This document shows, one piece after another, positions 38,155 to 46,867 of a stretch of 64,000 nucleotides of DNA. The stretch covers positions 248,001-312,000 of the forward strand of contig JANSYK010000002.1 of assembly GCA_024742485.1 (NCBI GenBank), read 5' to 3'. The notes beneath the pieces were generated by a model. The model worked only from the letters and a program-made list of their open reading frames with translations. It was not told the origin of the DNA and made no database searches. This DNA is from Alphaproteobacteria bacterium (GTDB lineage: Bacteria > Pseudomonadota > Alphaproteobacteria > Rhizobiales > Rhizobiaceae). Each line of letters begins with the position of its first letter. Positions within the stretch are counted from its first letter, which is position 1. Position numbers and translations under genes: made by a program.

Positions 38155-39675
38155 ATGGGACATTCAATGGAACAATTATCCGCCTTTGCCATGAACACGA
38201 TTGAAGGTCTTTCCTTCCTGTTCATCTTCGTGGTCGGCTCCGTCCTTGCCTGGATTGTCATCCTCTATGTGATCGACCGGTTCCAGACAAAGAGCACATT
38301 GCGACGCAACTACCCGGTTCTGGCCCGGTTTCGCTACATATTCGAACATATGGGCGAGTTCTTTCGCCAGTATTTCTTTGCCCATGACCGCGAGGAAATG
38401 CCATTCAACCGCGCAGAGCGGTCCTGGGCCTACCGCGCGGCAAAGAATGTCGACAGCACAATTGCCTTTGGCTCGTCCCGCGATGTGCGGCTGCCGGGCA
38501 CGGTCTATTTCGTCAACTGCCCTTTCCCGACCCTGTCCAGCGAGGCGGCTGAACCGATCGAGGTGACGGTCGGCCCCTATTGCCCGAAGCCTTACAAAAC
38601 AGCGTCCCTCTTCAACATCTCCGGAATGAGCTACGGCGCCATTTCCATTCCCGCCGTGCGCGCGCTGTCGCACGGTGCAAAAATGGCCGGTGTTTGGATG
38701 AACACGGGTGAAGGCGGATTGTCGCCCTATCATCTCGAGGGTGGCGCGGACATCGTCTTTCAGATCGGCACGGCCAAATTCGGCGTGCGCAAGAAGGAAG
38801 GCGGTTTCGATGAGAAAAAGCTCAAGGAAGTCGCCGCCCATGACGCGGTCAAGATGTTCGAAATCAAGCTCAGCCAGGGGGCCAAGCCCGGAAAGGGCGG
38901 CATCTTGCCCGGCGCCAAGGTGAATGCGGAGATTGCTGCCATCAGGGGTCTGGAAATCGGCCAGGATGCCATCAGTCCGAACCGTCATCCGGAGGTCAAC
39001 ACCATCACCGATCTGTTGGACATGATCGCCCATGTCAGGGAAGTGACGGGCAAACCGGTTGGCATCAAGGCGGTGATCGGCGCCTATGGCTGGATCGAAA
39101 CCCTGTGCGAGGAAATCAACCGGCGCGGCATCGAATCGGCCCCGGATTTCTTCACCGTCGACAGTGCCGATGGCGGCACCGGCGCGGCGCCGATGAGCCT
39201 CATCGACAATGTCGGCATCCCGATCAAGGAAAGCCTACCGCTGGTGGTCGATCTCCTGAAGAAGCATCGATTGCGCGACCGCATCAGGATCTGCGCCAGT
39301 GGCAAGTTGATCAATCCGTCCGAGGCGGCCTGGGCCTTTTGCGCCGGGGCGGATTTCGTCAATTCGGCCCGCGGCTACATGTTTGCGCTGGGCTGCATCC
39401 AGGCGCTTCAGTGCAACAGGAACACCTGTCCCACCGGCATCACAACGCACAACAGGAAGCTGCAATACGGGCTCGATCCGAAGGACAAGGCGACACGGGT
39501 CATGCATTATGCGCAGAACATGCAAAAGGAACTGAGCATTATCGCCCACTCCTGCGGTGTCGCCGACCCGAGGCAGCTCCAGCGCAAACATGCGCGGATC
39601 GTCCTGGCGACGGGTCAGTCGGTCAGCATGGATGACCTTTATCCGGAACCGGAGGTTCTGGCCCAGGTTGCGTGA
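38155..39675 (+). CDS. FMN-binding glutamate synthase family protein
   Basis: This 506-residue protein has an N-terminal membrane segment (LSFLFIFVVGSVLAWIVILY) and then the GltS-like FMN/Fe-S domain. Family motifs are NTGEGGLSPYHLEGGADIVFQIGTAKFGVR, VDSADGGTGAAPMSLIDNVG and QCNRNTCPTGITTHN. It lacks the glutaminase domain of GltB, so it is probably a membrane-associated glutamate-synthase-like oxidoreductase of unknown substrate. A GTG start at 38134 and an ATG at 38167 are alternatives. It lies alone upstream of tRNA-Leu. Confidence 0.9.
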   Translation: MGHSMEQLSAFAMNTIEGLSFLFIFVVGSVLAWIVILYVIDRFQTKSTLRRNYPVLARFRYIFEHMGEFFRQYFFAHDREEMPFNRAERSWAYRAAKNVDSTIAFGSSRDVRLPGTVYFVNCPFPTLSSEAAEPIEVTVGPYCPKPYKTASLFNISGMSYGAISIPAVRALSHGAKMAGVWMNTGEGGLSPYHLEGGADIVFQIGTAKFGVRKKEGGFDEKKLKEVAAHDAVKMFEIKLSQGAKPGKGGILPGAKVNAEIAAIRGLEIGQDAISPNRHPEVNTITDLLDMIAHVREVTGKPVGIKAVIGAYGWIETLCEEINRRGIESAPDFFTVDSADGGTGAAPMSLIDNVGIPIKESLPLVVDLLKKHRLRDRIRICASGKLINPSEAAWAFCAGADFVNSARGYMFALGCIQALQCNRNTCPTGITTHNRKLQYGLDPKDKATRVMHYAQNMQKELSIIAHSCGVADPRQLQRKHARIVLATGQSVSMDDLYPEPEVLAQVA

Positions 39676-39800
39676 GGAGAAAGCTGCCGGTGTCGCCGGA
39701 GGCGATATGGTACAGGTGAGAGGGCAAACCTCGAACCGAAACCCACAGATTGGGTTGGCCGGCGGCATTCTGCAAACACGGAATCCAAAATCGAAGATTT

Positions 39801-39887
39801 TGGTGCCCAGAAGAGGACTCGAACCTCCACGACCTTGCGGTCACCAGCACCTGAAGCTGGCGCGTCTACCAATTCCGCCATCTGGGC
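39801..39887 (-). tRNA. tRNA-Leu (anticodon CAG)
   Basis: The 87-base tRNA reads from 39887 down to 39801. The acceptor stem is GCCCAGA paired with TCTGGGC, the anticodon stem is CCAGC/GCTGG, and the loop is TTCAGGT with anticodon CAG. A long variable arm (class II) and the T arm GGTTCGAGTCC follow, and CCA is encoded. It reads CUG codons. Confidence 0.97.
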
Positions 39888-39964
39888 AATTCACCGTGCC
39901 GGCGTGATGTAAGACCGTGGCCGGGACCTGTCAACGCCTTATTTGAGCATTTGCATCCGGCACG

Positions 39965-40066
39965 GGTGCAATTCCGGTTTTGACGGAATCGGCAAATCCG
40001 GAATGCGTCAACACAATCAAGGGCCGACACCGTTGTTTCATTTCTGACAACAGGTGAAACGGTCTA
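39965..40066 (-). repeat. MITE-like intergenic element, copy 4
   Basis: This copy runs in reverse orientation: GCAATTCCGGTTTTGACGG at its left, AATGCGTCAACACAATCAA in the middle, CCGACACCGTTGT, and GTGAAACGGTCTA at its right. The right TA supplies the ogt stop codon. It lies between tRNA-Leu and ogt and is downstream of ogt. Confidence 0.85.
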
Positions 40067-40579
40067 CAGCAAAAACGGATATCCGCCTTCGTGCTTCAGC
40101 AGGCGGATTTTCATTTCCACCCCGCCCTCGCCGGAAAATCCGCCAAGACCGTTGGCCGACAGCACACGGTGACAGGGTACGATGATCGGGATCGCATTGT
40201 TGCCGCAGGCCTGGCCCACCGGCTGGCCATAGGTGTCGAGTTCCTTGGCGATGTCGCCATAGGTTCGGGTCTCGCCATGCGGAATGGCCAGCATTGCCTC
40301 CTGCACCCGCCGTTCAAAGGCACTTCTGGACAAGGTCAGCGGCAGGTCGAATTTGGTCAGTCTGCCATCGAAATAGGCCGCGAGCTGACTGGTGGCTTCC
40401 TTGAGGAGGGGTGTTTCACGAATTTCACTGAAACCGGGCGAATCGCGATGCCACAGAAGCCGTGTTACCGCGCCATCCCGTTCGATCACGGCCAGCCGGC
40501 CGACGCTGGTGTCGACATGCCAGACATGGGATTCGGCATTCGCTGGGTCTGCATGCGTGTCGGCAGAAACCTGTTCCAT
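40064..40579 (-). CDS. ogt: Methylated-DNA-protein-cysteine methyltransferase
   Basis: This 171-residue suicide DNA-repair protein removes methyl groups from O6-methylguanine. The acceptor Cys is in IPIIVPCHRVLSANGLGGFSG, and the DNA-binding helix-turn-helix lies before it (VQEAMLAIPHGETRTYGDIAKEL). An N-terminal Ada-like domain is missing. The start is uncertain: ATG 40579 (MEQVSADT) is given, GTG 40618 is possible, and neither has a strong ribosome site. Its TAG stop lies inside the edge of the MITE-like element. Confidence 0.93.
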   Translation of the reverse strand: MEQVSADTHADPANAESHVWHVDTSVGRLAVIERDGAVTRLLWHRDSPGFSEIRETPLLKEATSQLAAYFDGRLTKFDLPLTLSRSAFERRVQEAMLAIPHGETRTYGDIAKELDTYGQPVGQACGNNAIPIIVPCHRVLSANGLGGFSGEGGVEMKIRLLKHEGGYPFLL

Positions 40580-40905
40580 GAGGAGATGGTGCCTTCGGCT
40601 TGACGAGCTGTCAAACACAGGCGGTGGAAACCCTGGAAATGCAGGCGCTGGACACTTTGTCGGTGCCGGCTGTTACAACATCTTCGACAAGTATCAACAT
40701 TCGTTAATAAAGCAAATATTTCAACAAGTTATATTAATCACGGTTACCCTTAGTTTTGCCCGGAAATGATCTCTACAAGGTCATTTTTTCTTCGTTTTGC
40801 CACCACAAAGCGCCGTCAGGTTTCTCCCTGTTCGGCGCAGGGCCGGACGGGTGCTCGCCACGAAACAAATTCGGGCGACGCCTCACAAATCAAAGGAGAG
40901 TACCT
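40580..40905. other. Divergent intergenic region between ogt and the EF-hand gene
   Basis: This 326-base region holds the two promoters, including AT-rich DNA near 40690-40760 that probably serves the EF-hand gene. No structured RNA or other gene is clear. Confidence 0.5.
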
Positions 40906-41130
40906 ATGAAAAAGCTTCTTTTGGCGATCGGATTTTCTGCCTTCTCCATGGCTGCCTATGCCCAGGCTGTTGAATTTGTCGTGGCTGACGCCAATGGCGA
41001 CGGTGCGGTGACCATGGAAGAAGCAATGGCCGCTCTGCCGAGCGTGTCATCGGATGCGCTTGCCGCCGCTGACACCGATGGTGATGGCGTTCTCTCACAA
41101 CCCGAATATGAAGCGTTGGCCAGTCAGTAA
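40906..41130 (+). CDS. Small secreted EF-hand calcium-binding protein
   Basis: This 74-residue protein begins MKKLLLAIGFSAFSMAAYAQ, a Sec signal with cleavage near YAQA. The mature part is a pair of EF-hand loops: DANGDGAVTMEE and DTDGDGVLSQPE, each with the acidic ligands at the expected positions. It has a strong ribosome site (AAAGGAGAG). A periplasmic Ca2+-binding role is expected; the target is unknown. It is followed by two hairpins. Confidence 0.9.
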   Translation: MKKLLLAIGFSAFSMAAYAQAVEFVVADANGDGAVTMEEAMAALPSVSSDALAAADTDGDGVLSQPEYEALASQ

Positions 41131-41144
41131 CAGGCGCTACCCCT

Positions 41145-41182
41145 CACGCATGTTCTTTCGGGCGAAACGGGGGACATGCGTG
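41145..41182 (+). terminator. Hairpin after the EF-hand gene
   Basis: CACGCATGT (41145-41153) pairs perfectly with ACATGCGTG (41174-41182) around a 20-base loop. There is no U-run. It may protect the 3' end of the mRNA. Confidence 0.4.
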
Positions 41183-41211
41183 GCGACTGACTGACCGGCG
41201 CTTTTGCCGGG

Positions 41212-41244
41212 AGCCCCTGCTGCGCAAACGCAGCGGGGGCTTTC
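41212..41244 (+). terminator. Rho-independent terminator
   Basis: AGCCCCTGCTGCG pairs with CGCAGCGGGGGCT around CAAA, followed by TTTCT. It is placed after the EF-hand gene and before the AraC-type regulator. Confidence 0.75.
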
Positions 41245-41412
41245 TGATTCAGGATGATCTTCGGCATGTTTTGCGGGCCACCGGAACCGGTAAACGCCGT
41301 CGCACTGCAAACCATCCGCAATCTCGAAATTTCCGGAAGGTCTTGAAAACCAGCAAACCAATAATCACGTGTCATTGGGGCTTGTGCATGTGTGGGAGAT
41401 TGGGGCTCTTCA

Positions 41413-42402
41413 ATGAACATCTGGTTTCCACCGGACGAAATATGCAATTCACAGACGTTTATTTTCAATTCCACCCATCATGATCTCCAGGAACAGGCGG
41501 CAATATATGAAGGCATTGATCTGCGCTATACGCAACTCAGTGCAGGCGCGTTTCGAGGCCGTATGCTTCACGCAGCGCTTGGCGATGTGGCGATCAATAT
41601 CGAGTATTGCAATCAGTCCCTGGAAAAGGACATCCACCTTTCACCGAACGATTACTCATTCTGCCTGACCCTCGATGATCCGGTGCCCTTTTCCGTCTAT
41701 GGGGTGGACAAGTCCCGGGACTGGATTCACGTCATTCCACCGGACGGTGAGTCGTTCGTGATCACGCCGAAAGACGGCACGATCATGGTCCTGACGATCA
41801 GGCATGATGCCCTTCTTGAGTGCGCCGGGCTCCTTCCCGAGGTGAATGACTGGTTCAGAAAGCTGAACAAACGCGGTGATTTTGTAAAATCGCCGCAGCT
41901 GACCAGTCAGTTGAAGGCCGTTGCACTGCTGGCTCTGGAAAGCGCAACCGCGGTCAAGCATGCAAAGCATCGCACCACGATAGATCGGGGAATTCTGTTG
42001 AACTTCGCGACGGCTTTCACGCTCGAATGGTTGAAACAGAATGATCTGTCGACCTTTCGCAGTACGCCGGCCTTTGAACGGTTCCATCAAGTGCGGCGGG
42101 CGTTGATCGACGATATCCATTCGATCAGCAAGGACGGTCTGTCCACCCTCGAGAATATGGGTTCGCGGCGGTCGATCGAGCAGGCGTTTTCGGAGAACCT
42201 GCATATGGGGCCGCTGCGCTACACCCGTCTGGTTCGCTTGCACAGGGTCCGGGAGAAACTCCTGGACGAATCACGCCTGGATGCCAATATCGGTGACATC
42301 GCCGCTGAAGACGGTTTCTGGGACTGGAGCAGGTTTTCAATCCACTATCGCAAACAATTTGGCGAACTGCCGTCCGAGACGCGCTGCAGGGCTGCGAGCT
42401 AG
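41413..42402 (+). CDS. AraC-family transcriptional regulator
   Basis: This 329-residue protein has an N-terminal sensor domain and a C-terminal AraC double helix-turn-helix (SIEQAFSENLHMGPLRYTRLVRLHRVREKLLDES, NIGDIAAEDGFWDWSRFSIHYRKQFGELPSET). GTG 41392 would add seven residues; ATG 41413 (MNIWFPPDEICNSQ) is preferred. The TAG stop is the first CTAG of a MITE-like element. It lies upstream of the autotransporter gene and could regulate it, but this is a guess. Confidence 0.85.
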   Translation: MNIWFPPDEICNSQTFIFNSTHHDLQEQAAIYEGIDLRYTQLSAGAFRGRMLHAALGDVAINIEYCNQSLEKDIHLSPNDYSFCLTLDDPVPFSVYGVDKSRDWIHVIPPDGESFVITPKDGTIMVLTIRHDALLECAGLLPEVNDWFRKLNKRGDFVKSPQLTSQLKAVALLALESATAVKHAKHRTTIDRGILLNFATAFTLEWLKQNDLSTFRSTPAFERFHQVRRALIDDIHSISKDGLSTLENMGSRRSIEQAFSENLHMGPLRYTRLVRLHRVREKLLDESRLDANIGDIAAEDGFWDWSRFSIHYRKQFGELPSETRCRAAS

Positions 42403-42502
42403 GGCAATTCGGTTTTGACGGAATCGGCAAAACCTGAATGCATCAACAAAATCAACGGCCGACACCGTTGTCCCGTTTCTGGCAAAACGTGAAACTGTCT
42501 AG
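42399..42502 (-). repeat. MITE-like intergenic element, copy 5 (best preserved)
   Basis: Bounded by CTAG on both sides (42399-42402, 42499-42502), 102 bp from TA to TA. The left end is CTAGGGCAATTCGG and the right end is GTGAAACTGTCTAG. Both ends carry TTC-x(1,2)-GTTTTG-x-C-type inverted repeats. It contains an internal hairpin (GGTTTTGACGG with the matching CGGCAAAACC region) and CCGACACCGTTGT. The first CTAG provides the AraC stop codon. Confidence 0.9.
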
Positions 42503-42854
42503 TGAGGTCGGGTTCGGATGAACCCGACCTCTCCAAACTTTCCGTCGGTGACTGTTTGTTCCGCATCTTCGCGAGCGATAACCAAATGCGGCGAAATTCA
42601 ACCGCACCGAAACACCATTTGGACGCACAAACGCCGCTTCATCATCCGATGATTGGTTGCCAGCCTCCTGCACTCTTCGGAGGAGCCGGCTGGCTGACAG
42701 GACTTGCGCAAATTGCGCATGCGGTCTGAAACAGCCCCAAATTGCAGGAAAAAAATGTCCATTACCACTGTAGCGCGCATTCGTTCGCGACATAACGCTT
42801 GATGCCAAATTTCCCATAGAACAGGGCCTTGACCTCGAGGTAGTGGAGACTGGC
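42403..42854. other. Intergenic region upstream of the autotransporter
   Basis: This region holds MITE-like copy 5, then a perfect 12-bp stem hairpin (42504-42531), and then about 300 bases leading to the autotransporter start. One minus-strand stretch reading HYLEVKALFYGKFGIKRYV up to a stop near 42770 faintly resembles a Uma2-type endonuclease end, but I do not call it a gene. Confidence 0.4.
42504..42531. repeat. Perfect 12-bp inverted repeat hairpin
   Basis: GAGGTCGGGTTC pairs perfectly with GAACCCGACCTC around GGAT, starting directly after the right CTAG of MITE copy 5. No T-run follows on either strand. It may be a terminator-like or regulatory structure, or part of a larger mobile unit. 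Confidence 0.5.
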
Positions 42855-45689
42855 ATGCGCGTGATGGATTTCTGCAAGAACGGTATCAGGGATGTGCAAT
42901 GCCAGAACCATCGCCGATCAGGGCGTTGGCCATTAGTTTCGCTCATTCCGCTCCTGCTCGCCGGCAGCATGACATCAGCCCTTGCGCAGACCTGGGATGG
43001 CAGCACATCTACGGATTGGTTCACCGGCGCTAACTGGGTTACGGGTGCTGTACCAACGGCCACCGGCACCGTCGTCATTGATGTGACGTCGCCCAGCTCA
43101 ACCGAGATCGACGGCGCTGATGCTGTTGCCATGACGCTTACGGTTGGCGAAGCCGGCACGGGCGAACTGCTGATCTCGAATGGCGGAACATTGACCGTCT
43201 TGAACACTGGCACGAACAGCACATACATTGGCCGCGATGTTGGCTCGACCGGAACAGTCACGGTTACAGGCAGCGGCTCAAGACTCGAAACCGACTATTG
43301 GATAAGTGTCGGATCGAGTGGAGGGGGAACGCTCAATGTTCTGGATGGAGCGACGGCCTATTTCGAAGGTTTTTTCACCATCGCCAATCGAAATACTTCT
43401 ATAGCAACAACCAATGTCAGTGGCGCTGGCTCCAAATTAGAAACCAATAGTCAGCTGACAGTCGGAAATTATGGAGAGGGCTATCTCAACGTGCTGGATG
43501 GCGCCTCCGTATACTCCTTAAACAGCAGCCGACGTATTTTTGTTGGGTACCTTAGAAATAGTACTGGAACGGTTTTGGTCAGCGGCACCGGATCTCTGTT
43601 TCAATCGGCGGAAGCTCTTATTGTTGGATGGAACGGCGAAGGCAATGTGACGGTTTCCGACGAAGGTTCGGTGGTCGTGACGGCAGCGCTTCAAATAGGT
43701 CGTCAGGCCGCCGGGTCTGGTAAAATCATTGTTACAGGTTCAGGTTCCGTTGTTGAAGTCGGATCGAATTTGACTGTCGCCGGCAATGGTACGGGCGTGC
43801 TCACCATCAGTGACGATGGTCTCGTAGATGTTACCGGACCCGTGCGGATGGGATACGACGGGTCGAGTACGGGAGTCGCGACGCTGAATATTGGATCGGC
43901 CCTTGGGGATACTGCCGTTGCACCTGGAATATTGAATGTGGGCGTCGGGGAAAGCATCGAATTCGGGGGAACCGCGTCAACCATTGTATTCAACCACACT
44001 GATGAGACAGGTTCCTATGAGTTTGCGGCGGATCTTGACGGTTCAGGGTCGGGAACACATTCCATCTTACACGAGGCTGGATCGACCCTCTATACCGGCG
44101 ACGGAAGTTCCTTTGGCGGCACGACGACAATCAATGGAGGCACTTTTGCAATCAACGGAAGTCTCGGCGGCGCGGTTAATATCGAGAATGGCGGTGCATT
44201 GGGCGGAACGGGCAGTTTGTCAGGCCTGATAACCATCAATTCTGGCGGTACGGTTGCGCCAGGCAATTCGATTGGCACTTTGAATGTTACCAACATCACG
44301 TTCAACAGCGGCTCCTTTTTCAGTGTCGAGATTGATGCAACAGGCGCAAGCGACCTGATCGCTGCCTCCGGCACCGCCACCCTCAATGGCGGTACAGTGG
44401 TCGTCACGGGCACGCCTGCCTATGGTACGACCTATACGATCCTGACCTCAACCAACGCGCTGGCGGGGAACGGGGTGTTTGATGATGTGGTCGATACGCT
44501 GCTTGTGGACTACACACTGGTCTATCCGGATATCTACACCGTCAATCTGACAGCGACGAGCACCGGGGCAACCCTGTGCGGGGTTGCCGAAACAACCAAT
44601 CAGCGGGCCGTGGCCTGTACCGGGCTGGAGAGCCTGCCGACCACCAATGATATCGTGCAGGCGGTTGAGGCATTGACGACGGAGGCGGAGGCCCGAGCCG
44701 CCTATGATGCGCTGTCCGGCCAGATCCACCCATCGCTGAAGACGGCCCTGATGGACAACGGCCAGAAGAAAGTCGATGCTATCAACAAACGCCTTTATGC
44801 GGCCTTTGGCGATTCGGGCACACAATTCTCGACGGCTGCGTTCGGCGGTTTGTCGGCGCGCGGTGATGGTAACAATGGCGTTTGGGTCACCGGTTACGGA
44901 TCATGGTCCGGCAGTGATGCAACGGCAAATACGGCGCAGACGGACAACACCCTTGGCGGCTTTGTCGCCGGTCTCGACCGGGAGGCCGTGGAAAATTGGC
45001 GCTTTGGATTGCTTGGCGGATATAGCTGGGCAGATGTGAAGCAGGATGCGCTGTTGTCGTCCTCCACCATCAGCAGCTGGTCAGTGGGAGTTTATGGCGG
45101 CGCTGAAGCCGGCGCCTCGCGTCTCAGCTTTGGCGCGATCTACAACTGGCATCAGATCGACACGGCCCGCACGGTCAGTTTCACCGGATTTTCGCAGAGC
45201 CTGAGCGCCAGTTACGATGCCCAGAGCTGGCAGGCATTCACCGAGGCCGGACACAAATTGAAGATGAATGACCGGTTGATGCTGGAACCGTTTGCCGGCA
45301 TTTCCGTAATACGTCTCGACACCGACGCCTTCAGCGAAACCGGCGGCAGTGCCGCCCTGACGGCATCATCCGATACGGATGTGACGACCTTCACCACGAT
45401 TGGCGTACGCTCATCATTGGACCTGACCGGCAATATTCGAACACGCGGAATGCTCGGATGGCGCCACGCCTTCGGTGATACCGATCCCACTTCCGTCTTC
45501 ACACTGGCGGGAAGCAGCCCGTTTTCCATCATCGGTGCGCCGGTCGCACAGGATGTTCTGGTCACCGAATTTGGGTTCGAAGCCAATCTGCCCGGACGCG
45601 ATGCTCATTTGTCCGTCACCTATGACGGCCAGTATGGTGATGGCACGTCAACCCACGGCGTGAACGCAGGCTTCGTGAAAAAATTCTGA
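42855..45689 (+). CDS. Autotransporter (type V secretion) with beta-helical passenger
   Basis: This 944-residue protein has a signal peptide (RWPLVSLIPLLLAGSMTSALAQ). The passenger is built of ~45-residue repeats sharing VGxxGxGxLxVxDGxxV-type cores (GTLNVLDGATAYF, GYLNVLDGASVYS, GNVTVSDEGSVVV). An autotransporter-associated segment (GTFAINGSLGGAVNIENGGALGG, TVAPGNSIGTLNV) precedes a C-terminal ~270-residue outer-membrane barrel ending in F (NAGFVKKF). GGAG lies 8 bases before ATG 42855; GTG 42843 is an alternative. The Ser-rich N-terminal part (TWDGSTSTDWFTGANW) is typical of such passengers. Adhesion is the likely function. Confidence 0.9.
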   Translation: MRVMDFCKNGIRDVQCQNHRRSGRWPLVSLIPLLLAGSMTSALAQTWDGSTSTDWFTGANWVTGAVPTATGTVVIDVTSPSSTEIDGADAVAMTLTVGEAGTGELLISNGGTLTVLNTGTNSTYIGRDVGSTGTVTVTGSGSRLETDYWISVGSSGGGTLNVLDGATAYFEGFFTIANRNTSIATTNVSGAGSKLETNSQLTVGNYGEGYLNVLDGASVYSLNSSRRIFVGYLRNSTGTVLVSGTGSLFQSAEALIVGWNGEGNVTVSDEGSVVVTAALQIGRQAAGSGKIIVTGSGSVVEVGSNLTVAGNGTGVLTISDDGLVDVTGPVRMGYDGSSTGVATLNIGSALGDTAVAPGILNVGVGESIEFGGTASTIVFNHTDETGSYEFAADLDGSGSGTHSILHEAGSTLYTGDGSSFGGTTTINGGTFAINGSLGGAVNIENGGALGGTGSLSGLITINSGGTVAPGNSIGTLNVTNITFNSGSFFSVEIDATGASDLIAASGTATLNGGTVVVTGTPAYGTTYTILTSTNALAGNGVFDDVVDTLLVDYTLVYPDIYTVNLTATSTGATLCGVAETTNQRAVACTGLESLPTTNDIVQAVEALTTEAEARAAYDALSGQIHPSLKTALMDNGQKKVDAINKRLYAAFGDSGTQFSTAAFGGLSARGDGNNGVWVTGYGSWSGSDATANTAQTDNTLGGFVAGLDREAVENWRFGLLGGYSWADVKQDALLSSSTISSWSVGVYGGAEAGASRLSFGAIYNWHQIDTARTVSFTGFSQSLSASYDAQSWQAFTEAGHKLKMNDRLMLEPFAGISVIRLDTDAFSETGGSAALTASSDTDVTTFTTIGVRSSLDLTGNIRTRGMLGWRHAFGDTDPTSVFTLAGSSPFSIIGAPVAQDVLVTEFGFEANLPGRDAHLSVTYDGQYGDGTSTHGVNAGFVKKF

Positions 45690-46288
45690 TGCGGATGGCT
45701 GTGCGTCAATTGTTCAGGCCCAAGCGGCGATTGCGGCACCCCTGGCGCCTGGCATTGACTGGCAGCATGCTGGCTTTGGCCTGTTTCAGTCCGCCGGCGC
45801 TGGGCCAGGACGGCCGAAAGTCTGTCGCGGAGACTTACGGTGACTGGACAGTCAATTGTCAACATCGTGACGGGGCACAGAACGGCGGTGAACAACCGCC
45901 CGTATCGATGTGCCAGATGAGCCAGCAGTTGCGAAGCAGTGAAACGGGGCAGCTCGCCCTCGCTTTCGTCGTTACGGCACCGCAGACGTCACAAAACTCT
46001 GATGCTGTCATCATCACACCGTTCGGTCTGAAGCTGTCTGCCGGCATCCTGGTAGAAGTTGATGGCATTGGATTGTTGAAAGCACCCTTTCGTACGTGCC
46101 TGCCTTCTGGCTGTACGGTCTCCCTGTCGTTGAACGAGCCCCAATTCATGAGCCTGAGCAACGGACAAAAGGCAACGATCGTGATGTCTGCACTGAACAG
46201 TGACAAGCCATTGCGCATGGATGTTTCCCTCAACGGTTTTCAAGCTGCACACAAACGTCTCGACGAGCTCGCGCGGGAATTCAATTGA
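45689..46288 (+). CDS. Invasion-associated locus B (IalB) family protein
   Basis: This 199-residue secreted protein begins MRMAVRQLFRPKRRLRH, with a hydrophobic signal segment (LALTGSMLALACFSPPALGQ). The IalB domain has YGDWTVNCQHRDG, MCQMSQQLRS and FRTCLPSGCTVSL with paired Cys. It supports periplasmic envelope function; in Bartonella IalB is linked to host cell invasion. Its ATG shares the last A of the autotransporter stop (TGATG), so the two are translationally coupled. A 7-bp stem hairpin (46292-46310) follows. Confidence 0.87.
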   Translation: MRMAVRQLFRPKRRLRHPWRLALTGSMLALACFSPPALGQDGRKSVAETYGDWTVNCQHRDGAQNGGEQPPVSMCQMSQQLRSSETGQLALAFVVTAPQTSQNSDAVIITPFGLKLSAGILVEVDGIGLLKAPFRTCLPSGCTVSLSLNEPQFMSLSNGQKATIVMSALNSDKPLRMDVSLNGFQAAHKRLDELAREFN

Positions 46289-46867
46289 AGCCGTCGCTTT
46301 CGGAGCGACGCGGCAAACCCGTCATGCCACAGCTTGAGGCGGCGCGGTCAAACAAGCTCCAATGACCGAATCGGGTCGGTGTATGCTCCAGGGCTCAATT
46401 GAATATAAACCGCGTCTCCACGGTACAGGCTTGCCTGTTCCGCAAAATCGTACTGGACGGAGTCGAACAAATATCGTGAAGCCCTGTGAACTTCCCGGAC
46501 GGAAACCAGACATTATCCACCAAAGCACCACCGACGTGACAAAAAGCCTCGTTCCGCCATCATCGGGTGTATGACCTTCAAAAGGTTAGTCGTGGTTTGG
46601 GAAATTGTGCTCGGCGGCCTCTCGTTGGCTCCGGCTTGGTGATGTTACGATCGCGACACCAGAATTCGACAAACGCATTGATATCATCTGTGGTCGTCCT
46701 CCATCCATTTTGGCGGATTGATGTTTCCCCTGAGTTTGATTCGCCGGGTGTGAGTTTTCAACCGGACTTCGCTATTGCCGTATTCCATTGTTGGCGCAAG
46801 ACGATACGTCGGGGCTGGCGCGAAAACACAGGTCAAAGCCGCTGTCGGCACTTGGCAGTGGAAGGCC
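46289..46867. other. Intergenic region with no clear gene
   Basis: This 579-base region lies between the IalB gene and the convergent lepA. A hairpin (CGTCGCT/AGCGACG, 46292-46310) ends the ialB transcript. On the minus strand an open stretch (46578-46757) encodes an ETSIRQNGWRTTTDDINAF sequence resembling the end of a class V aminotransferase, but it has no start or upstream part. It may be a gene remnant. Confidence 0.4.

Noticed and set aside
42580-42854. Minus-strand fragment resembling a Uma2 endonuclease C-terminus
   Set aside because: Only about 20 residues look similar, with no start or catalytic core, so I do not call a gene or pseudogene.
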